In this document: in pieces, positions 1 to 8,790 of the stretch
Numbering within the stretch: the stretch's first letter is position 1
How the letters are laid out: each line of letters begins with the position of its first letter
Origin: Frankia sp. AgB32
Lineage (GTDB): Bacteria; Actinomycetota; Actinomycetes; Frankiales; Frankiaceae
DNA: 64,000 nt
NCBI RefSeq assembly: GCF_023243045.1
Contig: NZ_JALKFX010000015.1
Coordinates: 1-64,000 of the forward strand
Reading direction: 5' to 3'
Program-made: the position numbers and the translations under genes
Notes under the pieces: generated by a model
Databases searched by the model: none
Seen by the model: the letters and a program-made list of their open reading frames with translations, nothing else
Told to the model about the DNA's origin: nothing

Positions 1-312
1 GGCGTTCCCGGAGGCGGAGCGCCCGGCGGCGGAACACCCGGCGGCGGAGTCCCGGGCGGAGGCACACCCGGCGGCGGAACACCCGGCGGCGGAACACCCG
101 GCGGCGGCACCCCTGGTGGCGGTGTCCCCGGTGGCGGTGTCCCCGGTGGCGGCACGCCCGGCGGGGGCGTTCCCGGAGGCGGAGCGCCCGGCGGCGGAAC
201 ACCCGGCGGCGGAGTCCCGGGCGGAGGCACACCCGGCGGCGGCACGCCTGGGGGCGGCTCGCCCGGTGGCGGAACACCCGGCGGCGGCTCGCCCGGAGGC
301 GGCTCGCCCGGT
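1..312 (+). repeat. 15-bp tandem repeat array encoding GGGxP
   Basis: About twenty degenerate copies of a 15-bp unit (consensus GGCGGCGGAACACCC). Bases 1-77 and 166-242 are identical, so part of the array was duplicated as an eleven-unit block. Length variation by slippage or recombination would stay in frame. Confidence 0.9.
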
Positions 313-378
313 GGGATTCCGACGGCGACACCTGCCGGCCCCGGGGCCGTTCCAGCTCAGCCGCATTACACGGGTTGA
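1..378 (+). CDS. C-terminal end of a Gly/Pro-repeat protein (5' truncated by window edge)
   Basis: Frame 1 is open from the first base to a TGA at 376-378. It encodes about twenty consecutive five-residue G-G-G-x-P units (x = T, V, A or S), then a short tail ending H-Y-T-G. The start lies left of the window, so the functional domain is not visible. Such tails are usually flexible surface or linker segments. The stop overlaps by one base the ATG of the next gene, an L,D-transpeptidase, which suggests translational coupling and a cell-envelope role for the pair; that role is inference. The frame is chosen because only it gives a uniform low-complexity repeat with a coupled stop; the other frames read as mixed Arg/Ala-rich shadows. 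Confidence 0.65.
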   Translation, partial: GVPGGGAPGGGTPGGGVPGGGTPGGGTPGGGTPGGGTPGGGVPGGGVPGGGTPGGGVPGGGAPGGGTPGGGVPGGGTPGGGTPGGGSPGGGTPGGGSPGGGSPGGIPTATPAGPGAVPAQPHYTG

Positions 379-1247
379 TGTTGTCCCATCCGATGGTCGC
401 GGCCTTCCGCCGGGTCACCCCGGCCGGCGGAAGGCACGCGCAGGTGCTTTTCGCGGTCCGTGATTGCCTGCGTCGTCCAAGTGATACAGGAGCCGGCAGG
501 CGGACCACCGCGGGCCTCATCCTGGCTGCCGTGACCGCCGCCCTGGTCTCCGGCTGCGGCGGTCACGGCGACGGCAGCCGAAGCGCGGACACGAAGCTGA
601 CGCCCCAGGTGCGCAACCGGCTGGCGGCCGTGGCCGGCCTGGGCCAGGGCACGAGCGTCATCGTGACCGCGTCCGTCGCCACCGTGGACATCTACGACTC
701 GCCCACGGACTCCAAGCCCTCGTCCACGATGGCCAGCCCGAACGAGAACGGCGTCAGCCGGGTGTTCCTGGTGCAGGCGAAGATGCCGGGCTGGTGGCAG
801 GTGCTGCTGCCGGTCCAGCCCAACGGGCGTACCGGCTGGGTGCGCGCCGACCAGGTCAAGGCCAGTGAGACGCCGTACCGGATCGTGGTCTCCCGCGGCC
901 GCCATCTGCTCCAGCTGTACAACGACGGCGCGCAGGTCGCCCAGGTGCCGGTCGCCATCGGCACGTCCGACACGCCTACGCCGGGCGGCAGGTTCTATCT
1001 GACGGAGCTGCTGCGACCGCCGGACCCGAGCGGCATCTATGGGCCGTACGCCTTCGGGCTGAGCGGCTACTCGACGTCGATGACCTCCTTCGACGGTCAC
1101 CAGCCGGTGATCGGTATCCACGGCACGAACGATCCGACCCTGCTGGGGCAGGACGTCAGCCATGGCTGCATCCGGCTGAGCAACGACGCGATCACCCACC
1201 TGGCCGAGACCGTCCCGCTCGGCACCCCGGTCGACATCGTCGTCTGA
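378..1247 (+). CDS. L,D-transpeptidase (YkuD domain) lipoprotein
   Basis: Predicted extracytoplasmic enzyme forming 3-3 peptidoglycan cross-links or attaching proteins to peptidoglycan. A hydrophobic segment ends in lipobox L-V-S-G-C with Cys at about residue 60. An SH3-like region (about 95-155) follows, then the YkuD catalytic domain (about 165-289) with the signature S-H-G-C-I-R-L; catalytic Cys is about residue 264 and a conserved H-G-T precedes it. The start used here is the ATG overlapping the upstream stop (TGATG). The lipobox is unusually deep for that start, and a GTG at 444 with GGAAGG ten bases upstream gives a more normal signal peptide, so the true start may be 444. The family assignment is firm; the start is not. 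Confidence 0.9.
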   Translation: MLSHPMVAAFRRVTPAGGRHAQVLFAVRDCLRRPSDTGAGRRTTAGLILAAVTAALVSGCGGHGDGSRSADTKLTPQVRNRLAAVAGLGQGTSVIVTASVATVDIYDSPTDSKPSSTMASPNENGVSRVFLVQAKMPGWWQVLLPVQPNGRTGWVRADQVKASETPYRIVVSRGRHLLQLYNDGAQVAQVPVAIGTSDTPTPGGRFYLTELLRPPDPSGIYGPYAFGLSGYSTSMTSFDGHQPVIGIHGTNDPTLLGQDVSHGCIRLSNDAITHLAETVPLGTPVDIVV

Positions 1248-1289
1248 GCCGCCAGGTCGTCTGAGCCGCCAGGTCGTCTGAGCCGCCAG
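1239..1289 (+). repeat. Three tandem copies of a 17-bp unit at the transpeptidase stop codon
   Basis: GTCGTCTGAGCCGCCAG occurs perfectly three times (1239-1255, 1256-1272, 1273-1289). The first copy contains the TGA stop, so the array is a tandem duplication of the end of the gene. No hairpin terminator is evident in it. Confidence 0.9.
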
Positions 1290-1308
1290 CAAGCAGCTCG
1301 AAGGTGCG

Positions 1309-1911
1309 TCAGCGGCGCGCCGCGGGCGGGCGGCGGGTCCGGGCGAGAAACATCTCCTCCCAGACGAACGGCGTCACCGGCTGGTGGTGGGTGCCGGTCG
1401 CGTCGACGAACCGGTCCATCGGTGCGATGACGGCGTCGACGTTGGGCAGGTGGAAGGTCGCGATGGACGCTCTGGTCGCGGTGGGATCGGTCGCGGCGAC
1501 CACCCGGTGCCGGGCCGACGGCCCATGGTCGTTCGTTCACCTGGTCATCAGGTCGCCGATGTTGATGACCGGGGCGGCCGGGTCCACCGGCACCGCGAGC
1601 CAGGCTCCATCGAGGTCCTGGACCTGCAGACCGGGGTGGTCACCGCGCTGGTGCAGCAGGGTCAGCATGCCCGGGTCGGTGTGCTCCGGGAACGTCAGGT
1701 CCGGCGCCTCGGCGCGATCACCTTCGGCCTCCTCGGCCGCCGCCGGGACGCCGGGCGGGGACCGCCGGGCCGGACAGGTGTTCACGGCGAAACAGGTGAG
1801 CGCCGCCGCCCGCAGGCCGGCGATCTCCTCGGGCCACCCGTTCGGCGCGCCGACGGGGACGTGGCGCGCCGCGCGTGCCCTGCCCTCCACAGCACACGCG
1901 GGCGCGACCAC
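1309..1911 (-). pseudogene. Decayed 2-oxoglutarate/Fe(II) oxygenase (isopenicillin N synthase-like)
   Basis: Two open segments on the minus strand lie in one frame (1911-1540 and 1536-1309) separated by a single TGA at 1537-1539. Read through, the first contains H-T-D-P-G-M-L-T-L-L (iron-binding HxD), G-L-Q-V-Q-D and V-I-N-I-G-D. The second contains A-R-H-R-V-V (second His and the 2-oxoglutarate Arg region), then the usual C-terminal helix region. Family members normally read R-W-T-N-D-R-W here, so the stop replaces the first Trp codon (TGG to TGA). The N-terminal half of the jelly-roll is missing and the part before HTD is much shorter than normal, so this is a 5'-deleted, interrupted remnant rather than a sequencing slip. 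Confidence 0.75.
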
Positions 1912-2153
1912 CTCCGGCGGAGCCCGTCACTTCTCCGCCGGGCTTCGAGCGGGAGATCCCTGCCCACTGGCTCCCTGCCCTGGAACAAGGGTCGCCAATC
2001 ACCATGGGTCGGATCCATTGGACGCGACAACCAGTCTGTCGGATTTCCGACACGCGCCGCGCTTGCGCCGGAGCATCGAACCCGCCGCCGCAGGTAGTCC
2101 GGTCCCCGCGGCCCGCGAGTCAGCCCGGATAGGCGGGCGGCCGCAGGATCAAC

Positions 2154-3542
2154 CTACCGGCCCTGCCTCGCGGCCTCGTAGCGGGCCAGCGCCGCCCGCC
2201 GCCGGGCCGCGTGATCGACGACCGGCGTCGGATATCCCCGCGGTGGGCCGTCCGGCAGCGTCCACGGCTCGTGCACCTTCGCCTTCGGCACGTCGCGCAG
2301 CTCCGGTATCCAGCGGCGCACGTAGGTCCCGTCCGGATCGTAGGAGCGGCCCTGCGAGGTCGGGTTGAACACCCGGAAGTAGGGTGCGGCGTCGGTACCG
2401 GTGCCCGCGGTCCACTGCCAGCCGTGGTTGTTCGACGCCAGATCGCCGTCGACCAGGAGATCGAGGAACCACCGCGCCCCGTGCGTCCAGTGCACGTGCA
2501 GGTCCTTGCACACGAACGAAGCCTCGATCATGCGGACGCGGTTGGGCATCCACCCTTCGGCGAGCAGGTGGCGCATGCCGGCGTCGACGATCGGAACGCC
2601 GGTGTTGCCCCACTTCCAGGCATCGAACTCGGGCCCTGGCTCGTCGTAGTGCATCGCGGCCAGCGCATCGGTCAGGTCCTCCCGGGCCGAGGCCGGGTTG
2701 GCGGCGAGGACGTCGGCGTAGAACTCCCGCCAGGCCAGCTCGGAGCGGAACTTCTCAACATCCTTCGCGGCTGGACGGCCGTTCGCGGCCGGGCGCGTCT
2801 CGCCGGCGACCCTGGCGAGCCCGGCCAGCACCGTCCGCGGGTGCACGCAGCCGTACTTCAGGTAGGTCGACAGCCTGGAGGTGGTGTTCTCCCCGGGGAT
2901 GTCGCGCCGGTCGGCATAGCCGTGCAGCGGGCCGTCCAGGAACTCGGCGAGCCGCTCGCGACCCGCCGCCTCACCGGCGGGCGGCAGGTCGACGGCACCG
3001 ATGTCCGGATCAGCGGGGATGCCGACCGAGTCCGCCCGCGCCCAGCGGACGCCACGCGGCTCGGGTAGCGGGTCGCGCCACCCGTGCGCGGTCCAGGACC
3101 GGTAGAACGGCGTGAAGACCCGGAACGGAGTCCCCGCGGCCGTGTGCAGCCGGCCGGGGGCGACGGCGTAGGGCGACCCGGTCCGGACCAGACCGCGGCC
3201 GTCGGCGCGCAGCGCGTCCTCGACCGCGTCGTCCCGGCGTCTTCCGTAGGGGCCGTAGTCCGCGCCGATGTGCACCTCGGCAGCCGCCACGTCGCGGGCC
3301 ACCGCCGGGACGACCTGCGCCGGGTCGCCCTCCCGCACGCACAGCCGGCCGGCCAGCCGCTCGTCCAGCTCACGCAGGCAGCGGTAGAGGAAGGCGACCC
3401 GGACCGCGCCCGCCGGCCGACGAAGCGCGTCATCCAGGACGAACAGGACGAGCACCTCGTCCGCGTCCCGGGCCGCCGCGGACAGCGCCGGGTTGTCGCC
3501 GAGCCGTAGATCCCGCCGTAGCCAGCAGACCGACACCGTCAT
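2154..3542 (-). CDS. phr: Deoxyribodipyrimidine photolyase (class I CPD photolyase)
   Basis: Light-dependent repair of cyclobutane pyrimidine dimers using FAD. The 462-residue product matches the family length. It opens with C-W-L-R-R-D-L-R-L-G-D-N-P, typical of the antenna-binding N-terminal domain. The FAD-binding C-terminal half carries W-K-W-G-N-T-G-V-P-I-V-D-A-G-M-R, the segment R-M-I-E-A-S-F-V-C-K-D-L and the D-G-D-L-A-S-N-N-H-G-W-Q-W signature. The N-N-H-G-W-Q-W segment favours photolyase over plant-type cryptochrome. The ATG at 3542 directly precedes the conserved first strand. It appears monocistronic and divergent from the membrane protein at 3663. Confidence 0.95.
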   Translation of the reverse strand: MTVSVCWLRRDLRLGDNPALSAAARDADEVLVLFVLDDALRRPAGAVRVAFLYRCLRELDERLAGRLCVREGDPAQVVPAVARDVAAAEVHIGADYGPYGRRRDDAVEDALRADGRGLVRTGSPYAVAPGRLHTAAGTPFRVFTPFYRSWTAHGWRDPLPEPRGVRWARADSVGIPADPDIGAVDLPPAGEAAGRERLAEFLDGPLHGYADRRDIPGENTTSRLSTYLKYGCVHPRTVLAGLARVAGETRPAANGRPAAKDVEKFRSELAWREFYADVLAANPASAREDLTDALAAMHYDEPGPEFDAWKWGNTGVPIVDAGMRHLLAEGWMPNRVRMIEASFVCKDLHVHWTHGARWFLDLLVDGDLASNNHGWQWTAGTGTDAAPYFRVFNPTSQGRSYDPDGTYVRRWIPELRDVPKAKVHEPWTLPDGPPRGYPTPVVDHAARRRAALARYEAARQGR

Positions 3543-3662
3543 GCAGGCTGACGGTAGCCGGACCGCACGCCGCCGCCTGGTACACCCTGGCCGGCGGAAA
3601 CACCGAACCGGCAGCGATTGCTCAAAGTAACGATCTGATAACCGAGGGTTTATAGTCGCCTC

Positions 3663-4691
3663 GTGCAGGTCACCGCCGCCGTCGCGTGGGACCGGGGCCT
3701 CTCGGCCGCCTGGTCACACATCGCCGAGACCAGCCCGAAGGTCGGCGTCCTCATCGCCATCTGCGTTGTCGGCGCCGGGCTGGTCCAGGCCGCGACCCGC
3801 CTGCTCGCGGCCCTCGCGGCGCGGGTCGGGGTGGATCGCGCGCTCGACCGCAGCGGCCTGCCGGCGCTGCTGCGCCGGCCCGCCGCGGACCTGCGGACGG
3901 GCGCGCTACGGGTCCTGGCCGGCCTCGGCCACCTGGCCGTGCTGCGGGTCGCGGTCGGCGTGTTCGGGCCGAGCGCCGCCGAAACCACGGTCACCGAGCT
4001 GCTGGCCCTCCTGCTCCACACCATGGTGGCGGGCGCCATCATCATGTTCGGCGTCAGCCTGGCCCGGCTCGCCCGCACCTTCGTCCGCGAGGCGCTGCGC
4101 GACCTCGGCTACGCCCGGGCCGCCGCCGACACGGTTGCCGCGGTGCTCCTGATCGCCTTCGGCAAGGCCGGACTGGACGAGGTCGGTCTCGCCACCTCGG
4201 TCACCACTCCCCTGTTGTGGGCCATCCTCGCCACCGTCGGCGGCGTCGTCGTGGTCGGGGTGGGCGGCGGTCTCATCCGGCCGATGCAGGCGCGTTGGGA
4301 CGAGATCCTCACGCACGCCGAGAACTCCGCGGCCCAGGCCCGGCACGCCTGGCTTGGCCGCGGTCCCGCCGCTGGCGATCACGGGCGCCAGGCCGACGAC
4401 GCGCCGGCCGGTCCGACCGACCCGGACGTGCCGGTCGAATCGATGCCAACCGGACCGTCGGGACCACCGGTCGCGGCCCCGGGACCAGTCCCGGCACCGG
4501 CCGCCGCCCCGCCCGCCCCGCCCGCGCCGCCCGCCCCGCCCGCGCCACCCCGCCAACCCGAATCCGCGCCGGCCAGGGAGTCCGCGGTCAAACCGACTGC
4601 GCTGGAGCCGGTCTCGGGATCCGTCGTCCCGCCAGGGCCAGCCGGCCCGCTGCCGCCTGCCCCTCGGCCCCCGACGCACGGACCCCCATGA
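3663..4691 (+). CDS. Multi-pass membrane protein, MscS-like conserved TM helices, Pro-rich tail
   Basis: The first 210 residues hold about four hydrophobic helices separated by short basic loops (for example V-L-I-A-I-C-V-V-G-A-G near 30-45 and a glycine-rich V-V-V-V-G-V-G-G-G helix near 195-205). This spacing resembles the conserved TM-helix repeats found beside mechanosensitive channel domains, but no MscS beta domain is present, so channel function is only a suggestion. Residues 240-342 are a Pro/Ala-rich cytoplasmic tail. The GTG start at 3663 is the only start in frame before the first helix. An AT-richer stretch (3620-3660) upstream probably holds the promoter. The stop lies in an ATGA sequence. 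Confidence 0.7.
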   Translation: MQVTAAVAWDRGLSAAWSHIAETSPKVGVLIAICVVGAGLVQAATRLLAALAARVGVDRALDRSGLPALLRRPAADLRTGALRVLAGLGHLAVLRVAVGVFGPSAAETTVTELLALLLHTMVAGAIIMFGVSLARLARTFVREALRDLGYARAAADTVAAVLLIAFGKAGLDEVGLATSVTTPLLWAILATVGGVVVVGVGGGLIRPMQARWDEILTHAENSAAQARHAWLGRGPAAGDHGRQADDAPAGPTDPDVPVESMPTGPSGPPVAAPGPVPAPAAAPPAPPAPPAPPAPPRQPESAPARESAVKPTALEPVSGSVVPPGPAGPLPPAPRPPTHGPP

Positions 4692-4954
4692 CCCACGCCG
4701 CCCACCCGCCTCTACCGTCTGGGGGAGGTACCAGTGGGTGCGCGTTAGGCGAACTACGGCGCGTTCGGCCCTCGGGTGGGGCACTCTGGGAGAGGTCCGG
4801 TTGTCTCAGGCCGGCTCTCAACCTGATCCACCCACACCGCCTGATCCCGGAAACCCGGCACAGCCAGGAGACCCGCCCGATCGATCTCCCCACGACCGAT
4901 CTTCGCGGCAGCGGCCTCATCAACGTCACGAGTGGCGAGCGGAGGGACATCTCG

Positions 4955-5314
4955 GTGGACGAGCTCTCGGACATGGAGCGTTCCCGGCTGCTCCTCGGCT
5001 GGCTGGCGGCACGACGCGCGGTGGACAACTGTCTGTCCGACCTGCTCGCCGCCGGGCCCGCGGGAGAACGGCGGGTTCGCGAATCGCTCGCGCTGGTGGA
5101 CGACCTGGAGAGTCGCGCCCAGGAGGCGTTCGACCGCTACCGCACGGCCGCGGAAAGCACCCCGCCGCCGGCAGCCCGCCCGGCGGGCCGCTGGGCTCCG
5201 CCGCCCGTGGCCGCGACGTCGACGGAGCGCCCGCGACTCAATGTGGTCCGCGCCCCGGAGGGCGATCTGGCCCGCAGCAGTTCCAACACGAAGAGTAATC
5301 ACCGGCACCGGTAG
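4955..5314 (+). CDS. Small helical protein of unknown function (119 aa)
   Basis: The N-terminal 70 residues (M-D-E-L-S-D-M-E-R-S-R onward) look amphipathic and helical, rich in Leu, Arg and Glu. The C-terminal 50 are Pro/Ala-rich and basic. No signal peptide, TM segment or catalytic motif is visible. The GTG at 4955 is chosen because GGAGG lies nine bases upstream at 4941-4945. The frame stays open back to an ATG at 4688 overlapping the previous stop, but the extra 89 residues have atypical composition and look untranslated. The gene lies between two plus-strand genes and could share their transcript. Confidence 0.6.
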   Translation: MDELSDMERSRLLLGWLAARRAVDNCLSDLLAAGPAGERRVRESLALVDDLESRAQEAFDRYRTAAESTPPPAARPAGRWAPPPVAATSTERPRLNVVRAPEGDLARSSSNTKSNHRHR

Positions 5315-5341
5315 CGCCCGCGAGCGGGTCAGCGGGCCACA

Positions 5342-6427
5342 ATGGCCACCGTGCCAGCCGTTCGCCGCCACCGCGTCGTCGCGCTCTGGCTCCTCACCGT
5401 CCTGGTTCCCGCGCTACTGGCCATTACTGGCTGTGGTGTGGCGAACGGGTCCCGCCGGGGCCAAGTGGTCCCCGAGCCGACAACGACGGCCGGGCCGGAC
5501 GCGTTCGAGCGCGCTGGGCGCGGCCTGCCGATCCGGCTCACGCTGCCGCCGCCGAGCACCCCCAAGCCCTACCCGCTGATCGTCGCGCTGCACAGCCTGT
5601 ACTACGACGGCACCGATCCGAAGGCGAACTGGGACCTCGACGGACTCGCCCGCACCGAGGGCCTCGCCGTCGTCTATCCCGACGGGATCGGCAAGTCGTG
5701 GAACGCGGGCACCTGCTGCGGCGCCGCCGAGGCCGGCCACGTCGACGACGTCGGCTACCTGCGCTCGCTCATCGCGCACGTCAGCGAGAACTACCCGATC
5801 GACCGCAACCGGGTCAGCCTGGTCGGGCTGTCCAACGGCGGCATGCTCGCCTACCGGTACGCCTGCGAGCACGGCGACGAACTCGCCGGCATCGCCGTGG
5901 TCGCCGGCAGCCGCGAGGTGGCGCAGTGCCAGCCAGCCGCCCCGGTCACGCTGGTCGTCGTCCACGGCGGCGCGGACGGCCACGTGCCCTACGGCGGCAC
6001 CCCGTGGTCGCCCGTGCTGAACACGGCGATCACTCCCGTCGAGGAGAGCATGGCGACGTTCCGCGCGGTGGACCGCTGCCCGGTGCCCTCCCAGCCCGCG
6101 GACTTCGTCCCGACGGACCGGTACGGCATGCCGTGGCACGCCGCGACGCCGACCCCGGTCCCCGACGGCGTGCCCGCCGCTCCCGCCGGCCCGGTCACGT
6201 ACCCGCTGACCACCACCCAGCTCACCGACCCGCCGGCGGACACCGCGCCGGTCGCCGTGCGCGCGGAGACGCAGTGCGCCTCCTCCGCCCGGGTGGTGCA
6301 GTTCCTGCTGCCCTGGATGGCACACGGCTGGCCGCCCGCAACCGGCACGTACTCCTTCGCCACCAGCGGAGTGATCTGGAACCTGCTCGCGACCGCGCGC
6401 TCGGCGCGACCGGGACCGCGGCTCTGA
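5342..6427 (+). CDS. Secreted lipoprotein esterase of the PHB depolymerase/LpqC family
   Basis: Alpha/beta-hydrolase predicted to be membrane-anchored and extracellular. Signal peptide with lipobox L-A-I-T-G-C (Cys about residue 31). The nucleophile elbow is G-L-S-N-G-G (about 165), preceded by the family signature W-N-A-G-T-C-C-G and the V-D-D-V-G-Y-L strand. The usual H-G-x-x-D segment (V-H-G-G-A-D-G-H-V-P) supplies the acid. Relatives hydrolyse polyhydroxybutyrate, feruloyl or acetyl esters; the substrate cannot be read from sequence. A long insertion (about 225-295) separates the acid from the C-terminal His region (M-A-H-G-W-P). ATG 5342 is used; a GTG a few codons on is an alternative. 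Confidence 0.85.
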   Translation: MATVPAVRRHRVVALWLLTVLVPALLAITGCGVANGSRRGQVVPEPTTTAGPDAFERAGRGLPIRLTLPPPSTPKPYPLIVALHSLYYDGTDPKANWDLDGLARTEGLAVVYPDGIGKSWNAGTCCGAAEAGHVDDVGYLRSLIAHVSENYPIDRNRVSLVGLSNGGMLAYRYACEHGDELAGIAVVAGSREVAQCQPAAPVTLVVVHGGADGHVPYGGTPWSPVLNTAITPVEESMATFRAVDRCPVPSQPADFVPTDRYGMPWHAATPTPVPDGVPAAPAGPVTYPLTTTQLTDPPADTAPVAVRAETQCASSARVVQFLLPWMAHGWPPATGTYSFATSGVIWNLLATARSARPGPRL

Positions 6428-6487
6428 CTCGAACTCGCGGCGCCCGTCAACTGCTGGCGCTGACGACTGGCGGTGACGGAGAGGTCG

Positions 6488-8602
6488 TCAGGCCGCCGGC
6501 GAGAACGAGGTGCGCAGGGCGCCCATGAGGCTGTTGATGGAAGCTGCGGCGCTCGTGGCTCCGCGGACGATGAGCACGTAGACCGCACCGCTCACCGAGA
6601 CCGTCCGCATCGCGTAGGACACCGGCTGGCCCTCCCGGGTGTAGGAGCCGGTGAGCTCCTGGGTCGGTTGGCCGCTGCTGTCCGTGGTCGCGCTGATCGG
6701 GTTCTTCGTCAGTCCGGACACCCCGGCGAACTCACCGGCCTGCACCTTCGCCAGGGCCGCGTTGGCATCCGATCCCGCGACGCGGGCAACGCCGATCATC
6801 GTCGGCCCGAAGTCCGACGCCGTCCCGGGTTCGCCGTAGAAGATGCCGGTGTTGTCCCGGCGCTGCTTCCACACCGGCGGGTGGGAGAAAGTGGCCTTCT
6901 GTACCGCGTCGGTGGAGGCGACCCAGTCCGCGGGGACGGCGACCTGGCCCGCGGCCGGGGTGGCGGCGCTCTGGGCCCCGCCGGCGGCGGTGCCGCCGGT
7001 GGCGGCCACCGTTGGACTGGCCGGCGCGGACGGGGTGGCCGCGCCGCCCGACGTCGCGGTGTGCCCGCTCGGCCGGATCTTCTCCCACACCACGCCCGCC
7101 CCGACCCCGACGCCGAGGGCGACGGCCAGCACGACGAGGGCGACTCCGAGACGACGCAGGAAGGACATGGAGTCGGCGTCGCCCGCCGCCGTCGCCCGGT
7201 CGGCACGCCCGCCGTAACCCCGGCTGTCCACCAGGTCGTCGTCCCGGTCGTCGGCGTCATCGACCATGTCCACCGCGGACGTCGGCCGGCCGCGCTCCAT
7301 GGCCGCCGTCAGTGGTCCGCCCGCGCGACGCGGCACGGGGCCACGACCGGTACCGGCCGGCGGCGCCCCCGGACGTCGCCCGCCGGTGTTGTCGAAGGGC
7401 TCGGGGGATCGGTTCGCGCGCCGTCCCGGGCCGGTGGGCCCGTCGATCCGATCCCGCTGCGCCGGTCCGCCCGGCCGCTGTCCGAGATCCGCGCCGCCGG
7501 GCCGGCCGGCACCGCCGAATCTGCCCGACCCGTCGGAAAGGCCGGGATCGGTGCCATCACCGTCACCGCGGCCCGGCGCGCCCCGGCCGCCCCGCCGACG
7601 GAGCATGCCTGTCTCGTCAGGGGCCGGTGCCACCCCCGAACGGCCGCCTGCTCCCGTGGGTCCCCGGCCGGGAACGCCCGTCCCCGCGCGTCCCGCCCGC
7701 GCGGGGGCACCCGGCGCGCCGGTGCCCCCGGTCCGATCAGCTCGGGGGCCGGTGCGAGGGCCGGTCTCCGGCTGGTCGGGTCGGCCGCCCCGGCGGGGAC
7801 CGGTGGGCGCCACCCGGCCGCCCTGCCGGGCGCCGCCGCGGTCCGCCGGGTTCGCCCGACCTGGGAGACTCGGGTCGCCGGGCCCAGCGGGCGGGCGGCG
7901 GCGGTCGGCGCCGGCCGCCGGATAGGGCTGTCCCTCGGGTGGCCCATACCTCGCGTTCGGTCCGGGCCGGGCGGCCGTCGCCCCGGCGGGACCGGCGGGA
8001 CCGGCGGGACCGGTGGGACCGGTGGGCGCGGGACGGCCGGCGGGACCGGTGGGCGCGGGACGGCCGGCGGGACCGGTGGGCGCGGGACGGCCGGCGGGAT
8101 CGCCCGGCAGTCCGCCCGTGCGGGCCGAGGCCGGGCCGGTGGGCCGTCGGCCGCCCGCCGGCGGCACCAGGGCTCTGCGCACCGACGTCGGCGCGCCGGC
8201 CGCCGGTGGCCCGGCAGCTCTGGCGCCGGCCGGGGCTGGCCCCGGACCCGACCGGCCCGGCAGCCCCTGGGGGCTGCTCGGCGGGGGGCTCGGCGGCTGC
8301 CACTGCGGGTCAGGACCGTATCCCCGGTCGTAGGGGTCGTAAGGGTCGCCGGCCGGGCCTCGGCCGCCCGCCGCGGCCTCGTACGAGCCGGTCACCGACG
8401 GATCGCGGCCGCCGGGATCCGGGCCGTACCGCCAGTCGGGCTCGGCGGTCCCGGGGTCGCTCGAACCGAAGGGGTACTGCTCCGGCCGGCCGTTCGGCGG
8501 GTAGGGGGCGCCGGCTCGAAACGCGTCATCGGGGTCCGCGCCGCGATAGCCGGACTGCCGGGGATCTTCGTCCCAATGGGACCGTCGCGCACCGTCCGTC
8601 AC
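6488..8602 (-). CDS. Large Pro/Gly-rich single-TM protein with small extracytoplasmic domain
   Basis: About 704 residues. The first 475 are low-complexity, rich in G, P, R and D, and predicted cytoplasmic. One TM helix follows (M-S-F-L-R-R-L-G-V-A-L-V-V-L-A-V), then an Ala/Thr linker and a 130-residue folded domain beginning V-P-A-D-W-V-A-S-T-D-A-V and ending S-F-S-P-A-A. That domain, with an F-S-H-P-P-V-W-K start and alternating strands, resembles PsbP/LpqN-type lipoprotein domains, but the match is weak. The start is GTG at 8602 with GGAGG seven bases upstream. The frame is open further upstream, but that part reads as non-coding. It is divergent from mscL with a 188-bp gap. Confidence 0.7.
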   Translation of the reverse strand: MTDGARRSHWDEDPRQSGYRGADPDDAFRAGAPYPPNGRPEQYPFGSSDPGTAEPDWRYGPDPGGRDPSVTGSYEAAAGGRGPAGDPYDPYDRGYGPDPQWQPPSPPPSSPQGLPGRSGPGPAPAGARAAGPPAAGAPTSVRRALVPPAGGRRPTGPASARTGGLPGDPAGRPAPTGPAGRPAPTGPAGRPAPTGPTGPAGPAGPAGATAARPGPNARYGPPEGQPYPAAGADRRRPPAGPGDPSLPGRANPADRGGARQGGRVAPTGPRRGGRPDQPETGPRTGPRADRTGGTGAPGAPARAGRAGTGVPGRGPTGAGGRSGVAPAPDETGMLRRRGGRGAPGRGDGDGTDPGLSDGSGRFGGAGRPGGADLGQRPGGPAQRDRIDGPTGPGRRANRSPEPFDNTGGRRPGAPPAGTGRGPVPRRAGGPLTAAMERGRPTSAVDMVDDADDRDDDLVDSRGYGGRADRATAAGDADSMSFLRRLGVALVVLAVALGVGVGAGVVWEKIRPSGHTATSGGAATPSAPASPTVAATGGTAAGGAQSAATPAAGQVAVPADWVASTDAVQKATFSHPPVWKQRRDNTGIFYGEPGTASDFGPTMIGVARVAGSDANAALAKVQAGEFAGVSGLTKNPISATTDSSGQPTQELTGSYTREGQPVSYAMRTVSVSGAVYVLIVRGATSAAASINSLMGALRTSFSPAA
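8019..8099 (-). repeat. Three tandem 27-bp units inside the linker-rich gene
   Basis: Three identical 27-bp copies (8019-8045, 8046-8072, 8073-8099) encode collagen-like G-R-P-A-P-T-G-P-A units in the minus-strand protein. They are flanked by shorter GPA/GPT triplets, consistent with repeated slippage in frame. Confidence 0.85.
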
Positions 8603-8790
8603 CAGACGACCTCCGATCCCGAGCCCTGAACGCGTCCATTCGTCCCACCGGTGTACCACGGATTTGCCGGGACGTTGCGCGCACCTGGTTGACAACAGCC
8701 CATCAGGGACATAAGAGCCTGGCCGGACAGCACTGACGTGCACCGATATCCTCCCATCACACACCAGCACCTCAAGGGGGGGCACACTCG

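Noticed and set aside
1537-1539. Selenocysteine or programmed read-through at the TGA
   Set aside because: The family has Trp there, not Cys, and the N-terminal half is missing, so simple decay explains it better.
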